NCBI RefSeq assembly: GCF_026212465.1
Contig: NC_080055.1
Coordinates: 17,238,515 to 17,302,514, forward strand
DNA: 64,000 nt
Reading direction: 5' to 3'
DNA from: Amaranthus tricolor
Lineage: Eukaryota > Streptophyta > Magnoliopsida > Caryophyllales > Amaranthaceae
The position numbers and the translations under genes were made by a program. Shown piece after piece: positions 52,129 through 63,291 of the stretch (within the stretch, counting starts at the first letter, position 1; each line of letters opens with the position of its first letter). The notes beneath the pieces were generated by a model that saw only the letters and a list, made by a program, of their open reading frames with translations, did not search any database and had not been told where the DNA came from.

Positions 52129-53291
52129 AATAGTTTGTACCTAACAAGTAGAATATCCCATAAAACAATTACCTCAATTGCAAGAGAGATTGAGCGCTTG
52201 TTTTGAATGAATGGATCATTGAACAGCAGCAATGGGGCTTTTCTTTTGAGTTAGTGAGCCGTGGGTTTCAAAATCTCAAAGTGTGTTGTTGTGTTCGATG
52301 CTTGAGCAAGCAACAATGGTAGTTTAAGTTTAACTTGAGGTGAGTGAAGAACAAGACTGCAAGAATTCAGAGGAAGAGGATTAAGGGTTTTCGAATGGAG
52401 GATATATGTGGGTTCTTGATGTGCACGGTTTAATTTTTGGACGAATGAGGATGGTGATGAATAGTAACATGGGAATTAGAAAAATTCTGGTTTTTGTTGT
52501 TTTGTTGTTTTGTTGTTTTGTCGTTTTTCTTTTTTTTTCTTTTTGCCAAATAGAAATAGAAATGAGATTAATAAGAAAACTAAAATTGAGTAAAAATAAT
52601 TAAAATGAGAAAAAGGCAAGGAACAACTAAATAATTAAAATAGAGCTAATATTAATCATATACTTGGACCCAAATAACCTTATCTTCTTGCTATTTATTT
52701 AAAATTCTACAATTCTGAAATATTGATTTCTCAAATGTTACACTTGAGTCTTTGTGTTTTGACATCAACTTGATTTTAATCTTTCTTGTAAATACATATT
52801 TGTATAGTAAGTGAATAACTACAAAATCTATTTTCATCAAGAATTCTCCTACATGCACTAAAAGTAGACTCCGACGTAATGGTGAATTCTCAGTAGTATT
52901 GGAAATTTTTTATTTTTCTTCCCACATTCTAAAACATTAAAACAATATGGTGTTATTTCATAACGATGTTTTAGATAATTATCTATTTCCATATATGAAG
53001 AGGATGAGAATGAAGAAGGTCCTATAAGACTATAATCTTGACTAATTAAGTTAGCTATGATGGGATAAAACCTAGTGTGACGTACTAAGGCACTAGCATT
53101 CCTAGACATATCGTTGTTAGTGTTATATACGGTTGTATAAAAATCAAAACAATTTCCTTATAGCGGCCTACAGTTTCCAACATAATAAAATCCATATCAC
53201 TTTGCGGAGGACCTACACAATTATAATAATAGCCTATCAATTTGAACATATTTTTTTTCTCTTAAGACCAAACTTTAAAATTACTGTAATT

Positions 53292-53293
<2 letters not shown>
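52129..53293. other. AT-rich DNA, no gene
   Basis: Only short frames without similarity; a T-rich stretch lies at 52495-52545. Nothing recognised. Confidence 0.35.

Positions 53294-53329
<36 letters not shown>
53294..53329. repeat. (AT)n microsatellite, about 36 bp
   Basis: Pure AT dinucleotides. Confidence 0.93.
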
Positions 53330-53330
<1 letters not shown>

Positions 53331-53499
53331 AAAAATCAATAAAATACGTTATCCACTTATCTATCATTCTCTTTAGTATTGACGTTAAGAATTTATTAGA
53401 ACCGTCATTGTTGACGTGCACAGCTAGTATAGGCTCTAACGACTACTTCTCCAACAGCTAATTTTGATGGTTAAGGAGAATTAGAAGATTTAGTAGAAC

Positions 53500-53755
53500 C
53501 AAGTGATTTTTGTTCAGTTTCGAGTCTATTCCATTAAACCATACGATTCGGCTCCCCTGGATAGTTCTTGTTCACGATTTCAGTTCAAATCCCTCTGTCA
53601 ATTTTGGTTCAAATGTTGTCATTGGTTCCATTAAATGAGATTTCGGAACCTTCATAGATTTGCGGGTCAGATCAATTCCAGTTCGAAACGATTCTTCATC
53701 GTTTCGTGATCGATTTGGTTTTAGGTAACCCGTCTACGGCCATCACTAGTTGGTA
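53500..53755. repeat. hAT-type subterminal remnant
   Basis: Repeated GGTTC, TTCGG and GATTTGGTT phrases end at GGCCATCACTAGTTGG, similar to the edge at 505-522. Probably one end of a decayed hAT element. No partner or target duplication was found. Confidence 0.35.
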
Positions 53756-54249
53756 ATGTTCCCTCTTTCTTTTTTATTCTTCCAATTTATTTTCTTTAAA
53801 AAAAAATTCATAAAATTCTTTTTATCATCAATTTTCCCATTTGACATATTTAATTGGTTAAAAATAACATCATATGCCTAATACATTTTTTTATCATAGT
53901 TTTCTAAGGACGGAATACGCTGGGTACGATGATAATGATGATAATAATGATGATGTCTAATACATTTTACTAGAAGGGCATCACATATTTAAATTTTTAA
54001 CTGCCAAAATTTTCTTGATTCATTAATGGCACTCCTCCCTTCTTTTTACTAAACCCTTTACGCTTGTAACGCAACAACCCACACCGTGGATAGTTTTCTA
54101 AGTTTTCATTTTCATTCCAATATAATACACAACTAGTGAGACACGCATAATTTTTTTTAATACTTTAAGCCCAAAGGACTAATGATATTTTTGGCATAAT
54201 ATGTCGCTTTTGGAGTTCATTTCTATGAGGAAACATCACGTAATGTTTT
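53756..54249. other. AT-rich DNA, no gene
   Basis: Contains a GATGATAATGATGATAATAA short repeat near 53930. Otherwise nothing recognised. Confidence 0.35.
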
Positions 54250-54606
54250 TCATAACATTATGAAACTAATATCACTCAAATTGAACTTTGACTTAATGTT
54301 GAAAATTATCAACACGATTGTTAGTTTGGTAAATTTTGCACATCCAGGGTACAAAGGCATTTGAAAAGCCTCTATTAACAAGTCAACAACACAAGAACGT
54401 TTCACTAACTCGTCCTCAACCTCCTTCATCATCTCATCAACACAATATGCATGCTCATTGACATTTTCTTCATCTGTCTCATACCCATTAGAATAATTTT
54501 CCTTCGTAAACTCTCTCACACCATGCCAAACCCGATCATGATATTGATGCCTAAACCTATGCCAAAGTATGTGCTTCCTATGAATGTCAACACTAGGCCT
54601 ATTCAA
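54250..54606 (-). pseudogene. CACTA TPase (tnpD-like) N-terminal fragment
   Basis: The frame reads HILWHRFRHQYHDRVWHGVR, an acidic stretch (YETDEENVNEHAYCVDEMM), EVEDELVKR and MPLYPGCAKFTKLTIVLIIF. This order matches plant CACTA TPases between the transposase-associated domain and the Transposase_21 core. Only about 110 codons remain, with no core. The upstream border is a TAGGCCTATTCAAAAC-like DNA-transposon edge. It belongs to a different element from the CACTA at 40911-48928. Confidence 0.75.
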
Positions 54607-54881
54607 AACAAAAGACCGATCTGTTTGACCTGACCCGTTGACCCGTATTTTAATTGGCGGGTCACAAAACGGAAAAAGTTATACATTACGGGTCGGATCA
54701 TGGACCACAAAATAATTTTATTTGATCTGTTTATTAGAGGGGGGATTTTTTAAGGGTATGTAATTCTTCTAAAGTTACCATCAAGTTTTTCAAGTATTAA
54801 ACCTCATCAAAAATGTCATTTGAAGATCCGCCACTTATTTGTTTCCTAATGTTAATTTAAACAATAAAAGTAATTCTTATA
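54607..54881. other. GGGTCA-rich hAT-like remnant
   Basis: The phrases GACCTGACCCGTTGACCCG and GGCGGGTCAC (54625-54700) resemble hAT subterminal DNA. No boundaries could be fixed. Confidence 0.3.
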
Positions 54882-55288
54882 CTCTCTCTGTTTTTTTATG
54901 ATTGTCCATTATTGACTTTTAGGCAAAATTTTAAAAAGGAATCTTTACTTAATATAGAACATTATTTAAAAGAAAAAATAAAATGTCTATTCATGTTTTG
55001 GAAAGATAAAATCAGAAAAACAAATAGATATGATAATCATTACTAATCATTAATATGGTAATCCATGTCTTATAATAATCTCGTTTTCTATTAGTTAGTT
55101 GAATGCTAACATAAATTACTTAAATATTGGTTAGTTGAATACTAACATAGATTACTTAAACATAGAGTACAATGAGTATGAGGATAGTTTTAGAAAAATT
55201 TATGTCCAAATAAAGAATATGATTTTAAAGTGGACAAACTTATAGAACTACTCGTTTAATGTGGACAAACAAAAAAGAACAGAGGGAA
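54882..55288. mobile_element. Stowaway-type MITE, about 407 bp
   Basis: Ends CTCTCTCTGTTTTTTTATGA and, in reverse complement, TTCCCTCTGTTCTTTTTTGT are flanked by TA (54880-54881 and 55289-55290). Interior AT-rich, with a near-duplicated TTAGTTGAATGCTAACATA/TTAGTTGAATACTAACATA phrase. No coding capacity. Confidence 0.7.
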
Positions 55289-56203
55289 TAGTATCAAGCT
55301 TCATAGCACTGGTGGAAAAATTATATGTTACATGTTATCTTGCTATGGTTTTTTTAATATATGGTAATAGTTGCTACGTCACTATTATTCGGTGAATATG
55401 GGGATATTGTGATGCACTGATGGTTGCAATGGATTTTTGAGTTATTAGGTAAAAATATAAAATAATAATTATTATTATACTATTATTATTTTTCGAAATA
55501 TAAATATATTATAAACAATGAAACATTATGCACTGGTTTTTAAAATAGATATAAAGTCTCATTCTATATATATATATAAATGAGACTTTAAGCTCCCATT
55601 CTATGAAAACTAGAGCAAATAAGGGTATTATTTAAAGTCCAAAAAAAACATAACATATAATGTTTTTTCTTCTAGTGTAGAAACTACATTAGAAAAATCT
55701 TTAACTCGTAAAACTCTTTCTTAGCATATTTCTTAATCCTCGGAGAATAGTGTTACCACTTTTATTTGAGGATTTAGCATAATCTTCACACCCTTAAGTA
55801 GTTTATTAAGAAAATGCTTAATAAATATGCCTAAAAAATGCTCGAAAAGTAGAATACTTAAAAAAAAAAATTTTAAAGAAGTTAATTAATTTGTGGGTCC
55901 CACTCACAAAGAAAAAGACGAGTTGCGGCAATTAAATAGGTTTGTTAAAATAGACGAAATTTGAAAATTTGAAATTTACCTACAAAATAATTTTTAAAGG
56001 CAAGCTAATCATGCTAACCCGTCTAAACCCGTCTATAAATTAAACAACTCTAAGGCATACTAAACAAGATTTAAAGAAATCAACTTTAATGATTATTCTG
56101 CTTAATGAAGCAAAATAACCATAATGTTTAATCTTATCTACTTTTTTTTACCTCAATTACACTAGAAGTCTCCATACGAGTATAGGGGAAAGTTTTAGTT
56201 ATA
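55289..56203. other. AT-rich DNA, no gene
   Basis: Contains a short inverted repeat around 55550-55605 (AAAGTCTCATTCTATATA with TATATAAATGAGACTTTA). Otherwise nothing recognised. Confidence 0.4.
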
Positions 56204-56462
56204 GTCCCTCCTATTCATCTATTGTGTCCTATTTGACTTTTCAGCATATTTAGATGGTTAAATGGGACCACATGTGAAAGAAAAAGTATAGTATTTTTAA
56301 ATTTTAATTGAGGTAAAGTGGGGTTAGTAGGTGTAAATGTTTGAAAAAGGTAAGTTTAGTAAGGGTAAATTGGTAAAGTTAACATACCCTAAATAGAATT
56401 GTGACATTTAGGATGATTTGACCAAATAAAGAAATGAGACACTTACGATGAATAGGAGGAAG
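56204..56462. mobile_element. Stowaway-type MITE, 259 bp
   Basis: Ends GTCCCTCCTATTCATC and, in reverse complement, CTTCCTCCTATTCATCG are flanked by TA (56202-56203 and 56463-56464). AT-rich interior without coding capacity. Confidence 0.75.
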
Positions 56463-56829
56463 TAAAATTTTGGATAGAGGTGTTTATTCTGCCCTTTGGA
56501 TCAATTTTTAGATACGATGTTTTTAGGTCGGATTAAAATGGGATCTTGACTCAACAATGACTTTTATATCATTCCATGTAAATCTATTTTTGATGATGGG
56601 TAAAAGTCGGGTTTAGTTATACAATATCGAGCAAATGTTGGGTTGGGTCTATTTTGAACACCTTTGATCTCGAGTCGGATTAATTTTGATTCTTGAACAT
56701 ATATAAATATCTTAACAATTTAATTTTGATTTTTTTTTATAGGAATTATTTTCGCTTAGGTCGGGCTATACTCTATTTTAGGTAAATCAAATCAATTTTG
56801 AAGAGTCAGGCCTTACTTACACTATTAAA
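56463..56829. other. hAT-like remnant and short spacer
   Basis: TAGAGGTGTTTATTCTGCCC (about 56475) and TTTTGAACACCTTTGA (about 56653) look like facing ends of a small hAT-derived piece. No 8-bp duplication could be matched. Confidence 0.3.
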
Positions 56830-56849
56830 TAGGGCTGTAAATGTGGTCA

Positions 56850-57210
56850 GAAACCTGTTTTACCGACTTGTTACCGACCGATACCGAACCCGTTTTTGAC
56901 CGAATACAAGTGACCAGATACCGACCGCTACCGAACCCGAATGGTGACCAAAACCGTTTCCGACCTGTTTTACACATACCGAAACCGACCGGTACCGAAC
57001 CTGTTTTAAACCGAAAATCGTTTTCGACCTGTTTTTATCATACCGTGACCGACCGATACCGAACCTGTTTTCAGACCGAAACCTGTTTTCGACCCGCTTA
57101 ATACCCGTTTTTAACCGACCGTTTTTGACCGAATCTATATTGTACCGAACCTGTATTATACCGAACCTGGAACCTGTTTTGTACCGAACCTGTTTTGGAC
57201 CGAACTTATC
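56850..57210. repeat. hAT-2 left subterminal array
   Basis: Many imperfect copies of ACCGAACCTGTTTT and ACCGACCGATACCG. Likely transposase-binding DNA by analogy with other hAT elements. Confidence 0.8.
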
Positions 57211-57465
57211 TACATAATTCTTCTAAGTTGTCAAAATATAATAAAATTTTATATAAAATAATTAAATTAAACTTAATTATATTATTTCTATATGATAAAA
57301 ATTAAATTAAATATAAATTTTTATAAAATAAATATATAAATTATAAGTTAATATATATTAACTCAGTAATTTAGTAAAGCCTTTTTCTTTTCTAAAAAAT
57401 TAAGTATAAATTTTACAAAACTCAGAAATTGCAAAATTGCATAAACATAGTTCATACTTTGCAAC

Positions 57466-57620
57466 TAGACCTGTCAAACAGGTCGGACGGGTCGGGTTGT
57501 ATAAAAATATTTTCGGGTTCGGGTTGAACGGGTTTAAAAAATTACGGTTTCGGGTTTTGACTACCTTGTTTAAGACCCTAAGTTATCGGGTTCGGGTTGA
57601 CCCAACGGGTTTTGCACTTT
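57466..57620. repeat. hAT-like edge with GGGTTCGGGTT repeats inside hAT-2
   Basis: TAGACCTGTCAAACAGGTCGG resembles the start of hAT-1 (TAGACCTGATCA) and is followed by GGGTTCGGGTTGA repeats. Its matching right end was not found. Confidence 0.45.
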
Positions 57621-58942
57621 TTTGAAAAAATAATTTACGTCAATGATAATATATTAATATGTTATGTAGTGTACCTATTACGATAATATATTAATATGTA
57701 CCTATTACGATAAAATTGTAACTTATATAGAGTACATATCAAAAGTTGCATGAAACAGAAAATAAAATTAGTTCAACAAAGTATGACAATTACAATTTAA
57801 TAAACTTGTTCATAGTCTACTATTTGATAATCTAAGACAACATTTACTAAAAATCATCATCTTCAAGAATTTCAACTCCGCTCTCTTCTACGCCGATAAC
57901 TTGAGGTTCTTTGTTTGGATCCCGCAAAATCGGAATTTCAACACCGTCTTCAAGAGAATTGTTATCTTCACACAAATAAAAAACGAACTATTTAATTAGC
58001 TATGAATCTCTTTATTTCTCAAAATGCAAAAAAAGAAAGACAATGAAGCAACATTACACTTAAATTTAAAAATCAATACCACTTTTGAACACCATACCGC
58101 AAAACAAAATGAAGCAAAATCACAAATATTAGTTTCACCTTTGTGCATTAGTATGTTTATAAATGTTTCAGATTTGTTTTATGTTATGCTTAAATAAACC
58201 AAATAATAAAGCTACCAAATTTTATGCATTAGTATGTTCTATGAAATCAGTAAGTTTTGAACCCAAATTCTCTGCAAGATTTTAAAGCTACCAAAATAAT
58301 CCAGAACAATCAGGAAATATTTTAAAGCTCTGAATCAGCAAACATGGCTCAGCAAGCATTAAGCAAATATGGGATGTGCAAATATTTACTTACAATCCAG
58401 AACAATCCAGAACAATTTTATTAATGGGCACAACAAAAACAAACAGGAAAGCTACCAAAATAAGATCAAACAACAATTTAGTAAAGCTAAAGAACAAATG
58501 CTTGCTATACAGTATTCACAAACACAAAGAACAAGAATAAAGAAAGTTAATTTAGAAACATGAAAAAATCCATTAAAACCCCAATTTAGTAAAGCTAAAG
58601 AACAAAGAGCAAAAGCCCATTAAAACCATAATTCAGTACCAATTCAATAAAGCTCAAGAAAAAATTCACAAAAACCCAAAATTAAATGACCAAAAAATCA
58701 AAAGGATATGGAGTACATTCATTAATAGAATTACAAATGCACCATAATGTAAAAATATATAGAGTAATATTTGGTAGAACAAACACAAAATTCAACCAAG
58801 AAATAACAAGAACCCATTAAAATCAACCCAGTAAAGTTCAAGTTCAAGTTTAAACAGGAAAGCTACCAAAATAAGATCAAACAACAAAAACCAAGCACCA
58901 AAATATAATTAAATTTAAACAATTTCTTCGAAAAACAAAAAC

Positions 58943-59077
58943 CTTGAAGAAGCTAACCCAGAAAAAGTCAAGAGGAAGATGACGGCGAGTGAGGAACATG
59001 AAAGCGATCTTAGGAGGACCAACGAAGAAACTGGAACCTACACGCCGAGAAATTCGCGAGGAATTCGAAGAAAACAT
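58943..59077 (-). pseudogene. captured first exon, GT14/core-2 glycosyltransferase-like
   Basis: 45 codons open at ATG 59075-59077 and end at a donor-like AAG|GTTTTTG (58943). They contain GPPKIAFMFLTRRHLPLDFF, close to the PPKIAF-FLTR--LPL--W--FF start of the luminal domain of plant DUF266/GT14 core-2-type glycosyltransferases of the Golgi. No membrane anchor is seen before it, so the piece is partial or from a short form. No second exon was found. It lies inside hAT-2, suggesting capture; a relic of a host gene into which hAT ends were later inserted is the alternative. Confidence 0.5.
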
Positions 59078-59758
59078 CGATTCATACTAAAATTAACTAC
59101 AAGTCAACAAGTAAACAAATGAAATTGGTACTTCAAATTTAGGGCCGGAGATGATGATGACTGGGAATGGAGATGATGAAGAAGAAGGAAGGCTGAGGAA
59201 TGAGGATGAAGAAGAAGGAAGGAGAACTGCAGATTAGGGCCGGCTGAAATAGTGAAATGAAATAAAGCGTCTTTCCTCTTTTAATTTTTAGGGCCGGCGA
59301 CGTGGCACAATCTTGACCACTGATATGATATTACCATTATAAATCCAACGGCTTAAACCCGTTATCCGTGTGCTATCAATATAACCAATAACATTTTATC
59401 ATCAAATTGGACAATTATATGATTATATCTAAAATAATTTATTTGAGTAATATAAATATTTTATATCAAATATTAAATATTTTTATTATTGAATTTGGTC
59501 AAATTACATAATTTAGGCTATTTAATTCAAAGTAAAAAAAAAGGTGGAGTACTACACTAGTTTCATTTACTATAATCTATAATAGATCGAATTATGATAA
59601 GTGAACTTTGAATTACGATCGATTATTAATAATAGCCTATAAATTACTTTAGAGTTTAGAGTATTCAAGATCAATAATAACTAATAACTAATAGTAATAA
59701 GTAATAACATTGAGTTAACAGTCAAATGTCAATGATAGTCTATAAGTCTATAACTATA

Positions 59759-59861
59759 ACTCTATAAGTCAATGATAGCCGAAAAATAACCGATCCGAAA
59801 TACAACCGAACCGAATAACACCCGTCCGAAACCGACCCGATCAACCGAATGAACACCTCTA
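59759..59861. repeat. hAT-like edge with ACCGAACCGAATAAC repeats inside hAT-2
   Basis: CCGAACCGAATAACACCCG ... ATGAACACCTCTA is typical of a right hAT edge. It does not pair with 57466 by terminal repeat or target duplication. Confidence 0.4.
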
Positions 59862-60239
59862 ATTATGACCGATCACATTAGTTGAAAATAACACACCCCA
59901 TGGACAAACGAAGGTCAATTCAATCAGTGATGAAGATATATTATTAAGACAATCTAACAAACTTACATTGTGACATTAATAACATATTATTGTTGTAAAT
60001 TGTAATTGTCTAATTGATATTAGATGAAGTCGATCAATTAACATGTTATGATCTATTAATTAACTTAGACGGAGTTGATTAGTTGAATTTGATGTCATAA
60101 AACTCATAACCTAACGACATCTATAAAACTTGATGTGAGGTTCCACCTTCTATATATCATTCCCATCATGGATAAACGCATGATCAATGACATTATGAGG
60201 CAACACGATGCGATTTTTTACCAAATTGGAACAGAATAA

Positions 60240-60765
60240 TTGGAACATAATTGAACTGAATTAAATCATGGTTTAAACGAATTGAACTGAACCGATATCA
60301 ACCAAATTAACCGGAATATCAGTTTAACTGAATTGAACCGAACCGATACCAACCAAAACTGAACTGAACAGAACTGAATCCCGGTTCAACTAAATTGAAC
60401 TGAACCGATACCGACCAAAACCGACCGATTGTGACCGACCGATTCTGACCCGCATACCGATTGTGACCGACCGATTACCGATTTTGACCGCCCGGTTATG
60501 ATCTGTATACCGATTACGACCTGCAAAAAACCGTTTTTGACCGACCGAATGTGACCTGTTTCCGGTAATGACCGGACCGAAAAATACCGGACCCATACCG
60601 ACCGACACCCGCAACCAGAAAAAAACCGGATTCGACCGGATACCGAATAAACCGACCGATACCGACCGGTACCGAAAGACTTATACGACCTGCTTTTGAC
60701 CGACCGTTTTTTACCGAACCTGTTTTTGACAGACCTGTTTCCGACCTTTTAACCCGTTTTTACAG
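60240..60765. repeat. hAT-2 right subterminal array
   Basis: Imperfect GACCGACCGATT, ACCGATACCGACC and CCTGTTTTTGAC units up to the right end. The outer part (60240-60400) shows a diverged AATTGAACTGAACCGATACC form. Confidence 0.8.
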
Positions 60766-60770
60766 CCCTG

Positions 60771-62201
60771 CTATTAAACATGGACTTGTAGTGCTCAATT
60801 TAGAAGCATTGAAATAAAAGAACAATTGTTTCTCAAAAAAAAAAAAACTTAGTTTGAAAAAACAAAATTTTTAAAATAAGCATATCCAGTCCAAACCAAA
60901 GGTATGACATTTGTTCGCTATTAGTAACAACGAACAAATTAGAAAATGGTCAAGAAAAAAGTCAGACAACTCTGTACGCTATTGGTAACAGCGAATAAAG
61001 AAGTTTGACTTTTTTTTACCAGTTGTTTTGTTTGTTATTAATTACAGGGAACATACATGGGGTAAAACTAACAATATGTCTTCTTCTTTCCTATTTCCCC
61101 CAAATCAGTAAACCCTAAGTTTTAAAAAAATTGACATTTCACCTTCAAAATCTCCACTAAAACTTCTTTAGTCTCTAAAATCACTCTTACATCTTTGAAT
61201 TTAGTGAAGTATTCTAGAACATAGTTAGGTTGCTCTAAGGTAAAAAGTTGCTCAATTTATGTGTTTTTTTTATATTAGGGTTTTATCTATTGTCCTATGT
61301 TCAATCAAATATAGGTCACACATTTACAAAGTAATACTCCACTAGCTTATCCTCATTTTATTAAGGTACTTATTAGTTGATTTTAGTACTTAATGTATAT
61401 TTTTTTGGAGCATAATTGTTGATGGTGAATTGTAGTTGTTCATGATTTTAGTAGTTATAATTAGTTTTGTTTAATGAATTACAACATGATGCTTATGTTT
61501 AATGTACTTGTTTTTTCATGAAATTGATAATGATGTTGATTTTATATGAATTTTAGTAGAAAATAACTTCATATCGTGTGATTATACCTTTTTTGGAATG
61601 GAAAAAATTCAAACAATAGGAATGTTGAGTATGTTGGTGTAAACATAAACTTTTCGTACGCAATTCGAACATGGACTTGAATGAATTATAACTTTATTTA
61701 TGTTCAAGGATTGGGGTTAACTCAACAAGTACAGTGTGAATATACGTTTTAAATGATTTAAATGAATAATTCTTAGCTATCCTATGAGGCATTAGAGACT
61801 ATATGGAAGCATTTAAGTCTATCCATATTCCTTCTTTATAGTTGTATGTAGAAGAAGTACCCTTAAGAAAAAAAAATTTGAAACGCATTAAGTTTTGAAT
61901 GTAACTTTATTACTCCTTCCCCGATGCTTATGCCATTTTTAACCCTAGAAACTCAAAATCCCTTTGTTCCATTCTCCTCTTGTACTCCTATTGAACCTCG
62001 TAAATCCAACTTTCAAATGACATCAGGCTTAACTTAGGAGCAATAAATAAGCAAGTATATTTGGACTTGGATAATGAGAGTAGTTTATTTATGGAAGCTC
62101 CTTCTAAGGGCGATGTGGGTATAGATGAGGATGCCCTAGACAATGACTTGATGATAGGCAACATTCCACGATAGGCAACATTCCTCTAAACGTATGTTAG
62201 A
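60771..62201. other. spacer with Mutator-terminus-like palindromic motifs; no gene
   Basis: At 60912-61000 the phrases TTCGCTATTAGTAACAACGAA and CGCTATTGGTAACAGCGAAT are diverged forms of the palindrome found six times in the nested Mutator-like element. This hints at an old end of the same family. Beyond it, 61080-62200 holds AT-rich leader-like DNA and no gene. Confidence 0.4.
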
Positions 62202-63291
62202 TTATAACACCCTTGAATTTCCAACCCCTTAAACGAAACCAGAATCGTGAAGGCAGGGAGGAAATTGGGGCGTTACATAAAAAGAAAAGGGAAAATAATT
62301 AAAATAGAAGTTAAAGATTAATTAAAAAGGTGAGTAAGTGGAAATTTCGGCAGCATCTCTTCTAAAAACTCAGAATGTGATAAGGATATATAAATGGATA
62401 ACATAACTAAACTAATCTAAGGCCTTTAATGCCTTTCAAAAATACATCACGACGGAATGAATCATCGTCGGTTTCTCAAATCATCAACTCTAACGAGGAT
62501 CGGGGTTCCAATGTTAACGCATCAATTTGACGGATACTAAAGAAGTATTCTCACTACTATACATCCAAAAACTACGCAGCGGAACTATGGATCATACAAG
62601 GAGTCACATGGCTCCATACGAAATAAAATTATACAATCCCAAAAGAAAACTTTACAAGTAAAATAGAAGCTACAAGCATTAGGCAATTTGTACACAATTG
62701 TTACGACCGTACTCCACTCTTTCCCCCAATGCAAAGTAAAAGAAGCTCCTATACCTGTCATGTCAAGCTATGATCGTCCTGCTGCTCAACATAATGACCA
62801 TAGTCAGATGTGTCATAGCAGGAATATCATAGAGAGTCATGAACAAACAACAACAAACACATATACGTCAGTAATTAATGAACTTATAACAATTAGAGCC
62901 ATTAATCAAAACTATAGACAACGATATAGTATGGCAATAACGAGTCTACTTATCTGTCTAAACACCTCCATTTACTCATAATTTCTCTTTCAAACTACTA
63001 ATCTCTCGAAGTTTATTCAAAGGTAGTGGATCTTTCTCTGTTCATGGCATAGTGACACGGCCAAGGGCGTTATCAGCCACCCGGCGCCCATGGCTAAGTA
63101 TGAGCTCATGCCCCCTCCAGCTGACCCTCTCGGGTCCTACCTTCGGAAAAACTAACACACTGGGGTACTAAACCAGTGAAGAGGCCACCATATTAGGGTT
63201 TGCAAGGCTCGCATGGCAACAACTCGGTCAAGGGGCGGTATCGTTCACCTGACGCCCTATGACCCAAGCATGCTCATACCCCCCTTACGGT
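62202..63291 (-). repeat. LTR-like sequence (probable Ty3/gypsy LTR fragment)
   Basis: No coding frame. TATAACACCC near 62204 and GGGGCGTTACAT near 62268 match LTR-edge phrases of plant gypsy elements. 63040-63290 is a GC-richer block with two related halves (GGCCAAGGGCGTTATCAGCC ... ATGAGCTCATGCCCCCTC and GGTCAAGGGGCGGTATCGTT ... CATGCTCATACCCCCC). Orientation and outer limits are uncertain. The right side is cut by the hAT-like end at 63292. Confidence 0.4.

Larger units (their letters stand above)
56830..60770. mobile_element. hAT-type element (hAT-2), 3.9 kb, non-autonomous
   Basis: The ends TAGGGCTGTAAA (56830) and TTTTTACAGCCCTG (ending 60770) are flanked by an identical 8-bp duplication CTATTAAA (56822-56829 and 60771-60778). 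The subterminal zones (56850-57210 and 60240-60760) are packed with ACCGACCGATACCGAACC-like repeats in opposing order. The interior has no transposase. It holds a glycosyltransferase-like exon and an acidic mini-exon-like frame (57847-57980, minus, ending EILEDDDF). Two further hAT-like edges (57466 and 59861) suggest older insertions inside it. Confidence 0.88.

Noticed and set aside
58369..58563. 64-codon Lys/Gln-rich open frame inside hAT-2
   Set aside because: It lies in AT-rich DNA with repeated AAAGCTA/AACAAT phrases and has no similarity. More likely intron or spacer.
57466..59861. A hAT element nested in hAT-2, pairing TAGACCTGTCAAAC with ...GAACACCTCTA
   Set aside because: The terminal bases match poorly and the 8 bp on each side (TTTGCAAC and ATTATGAC) do not agree. 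They are listed as separate edges.
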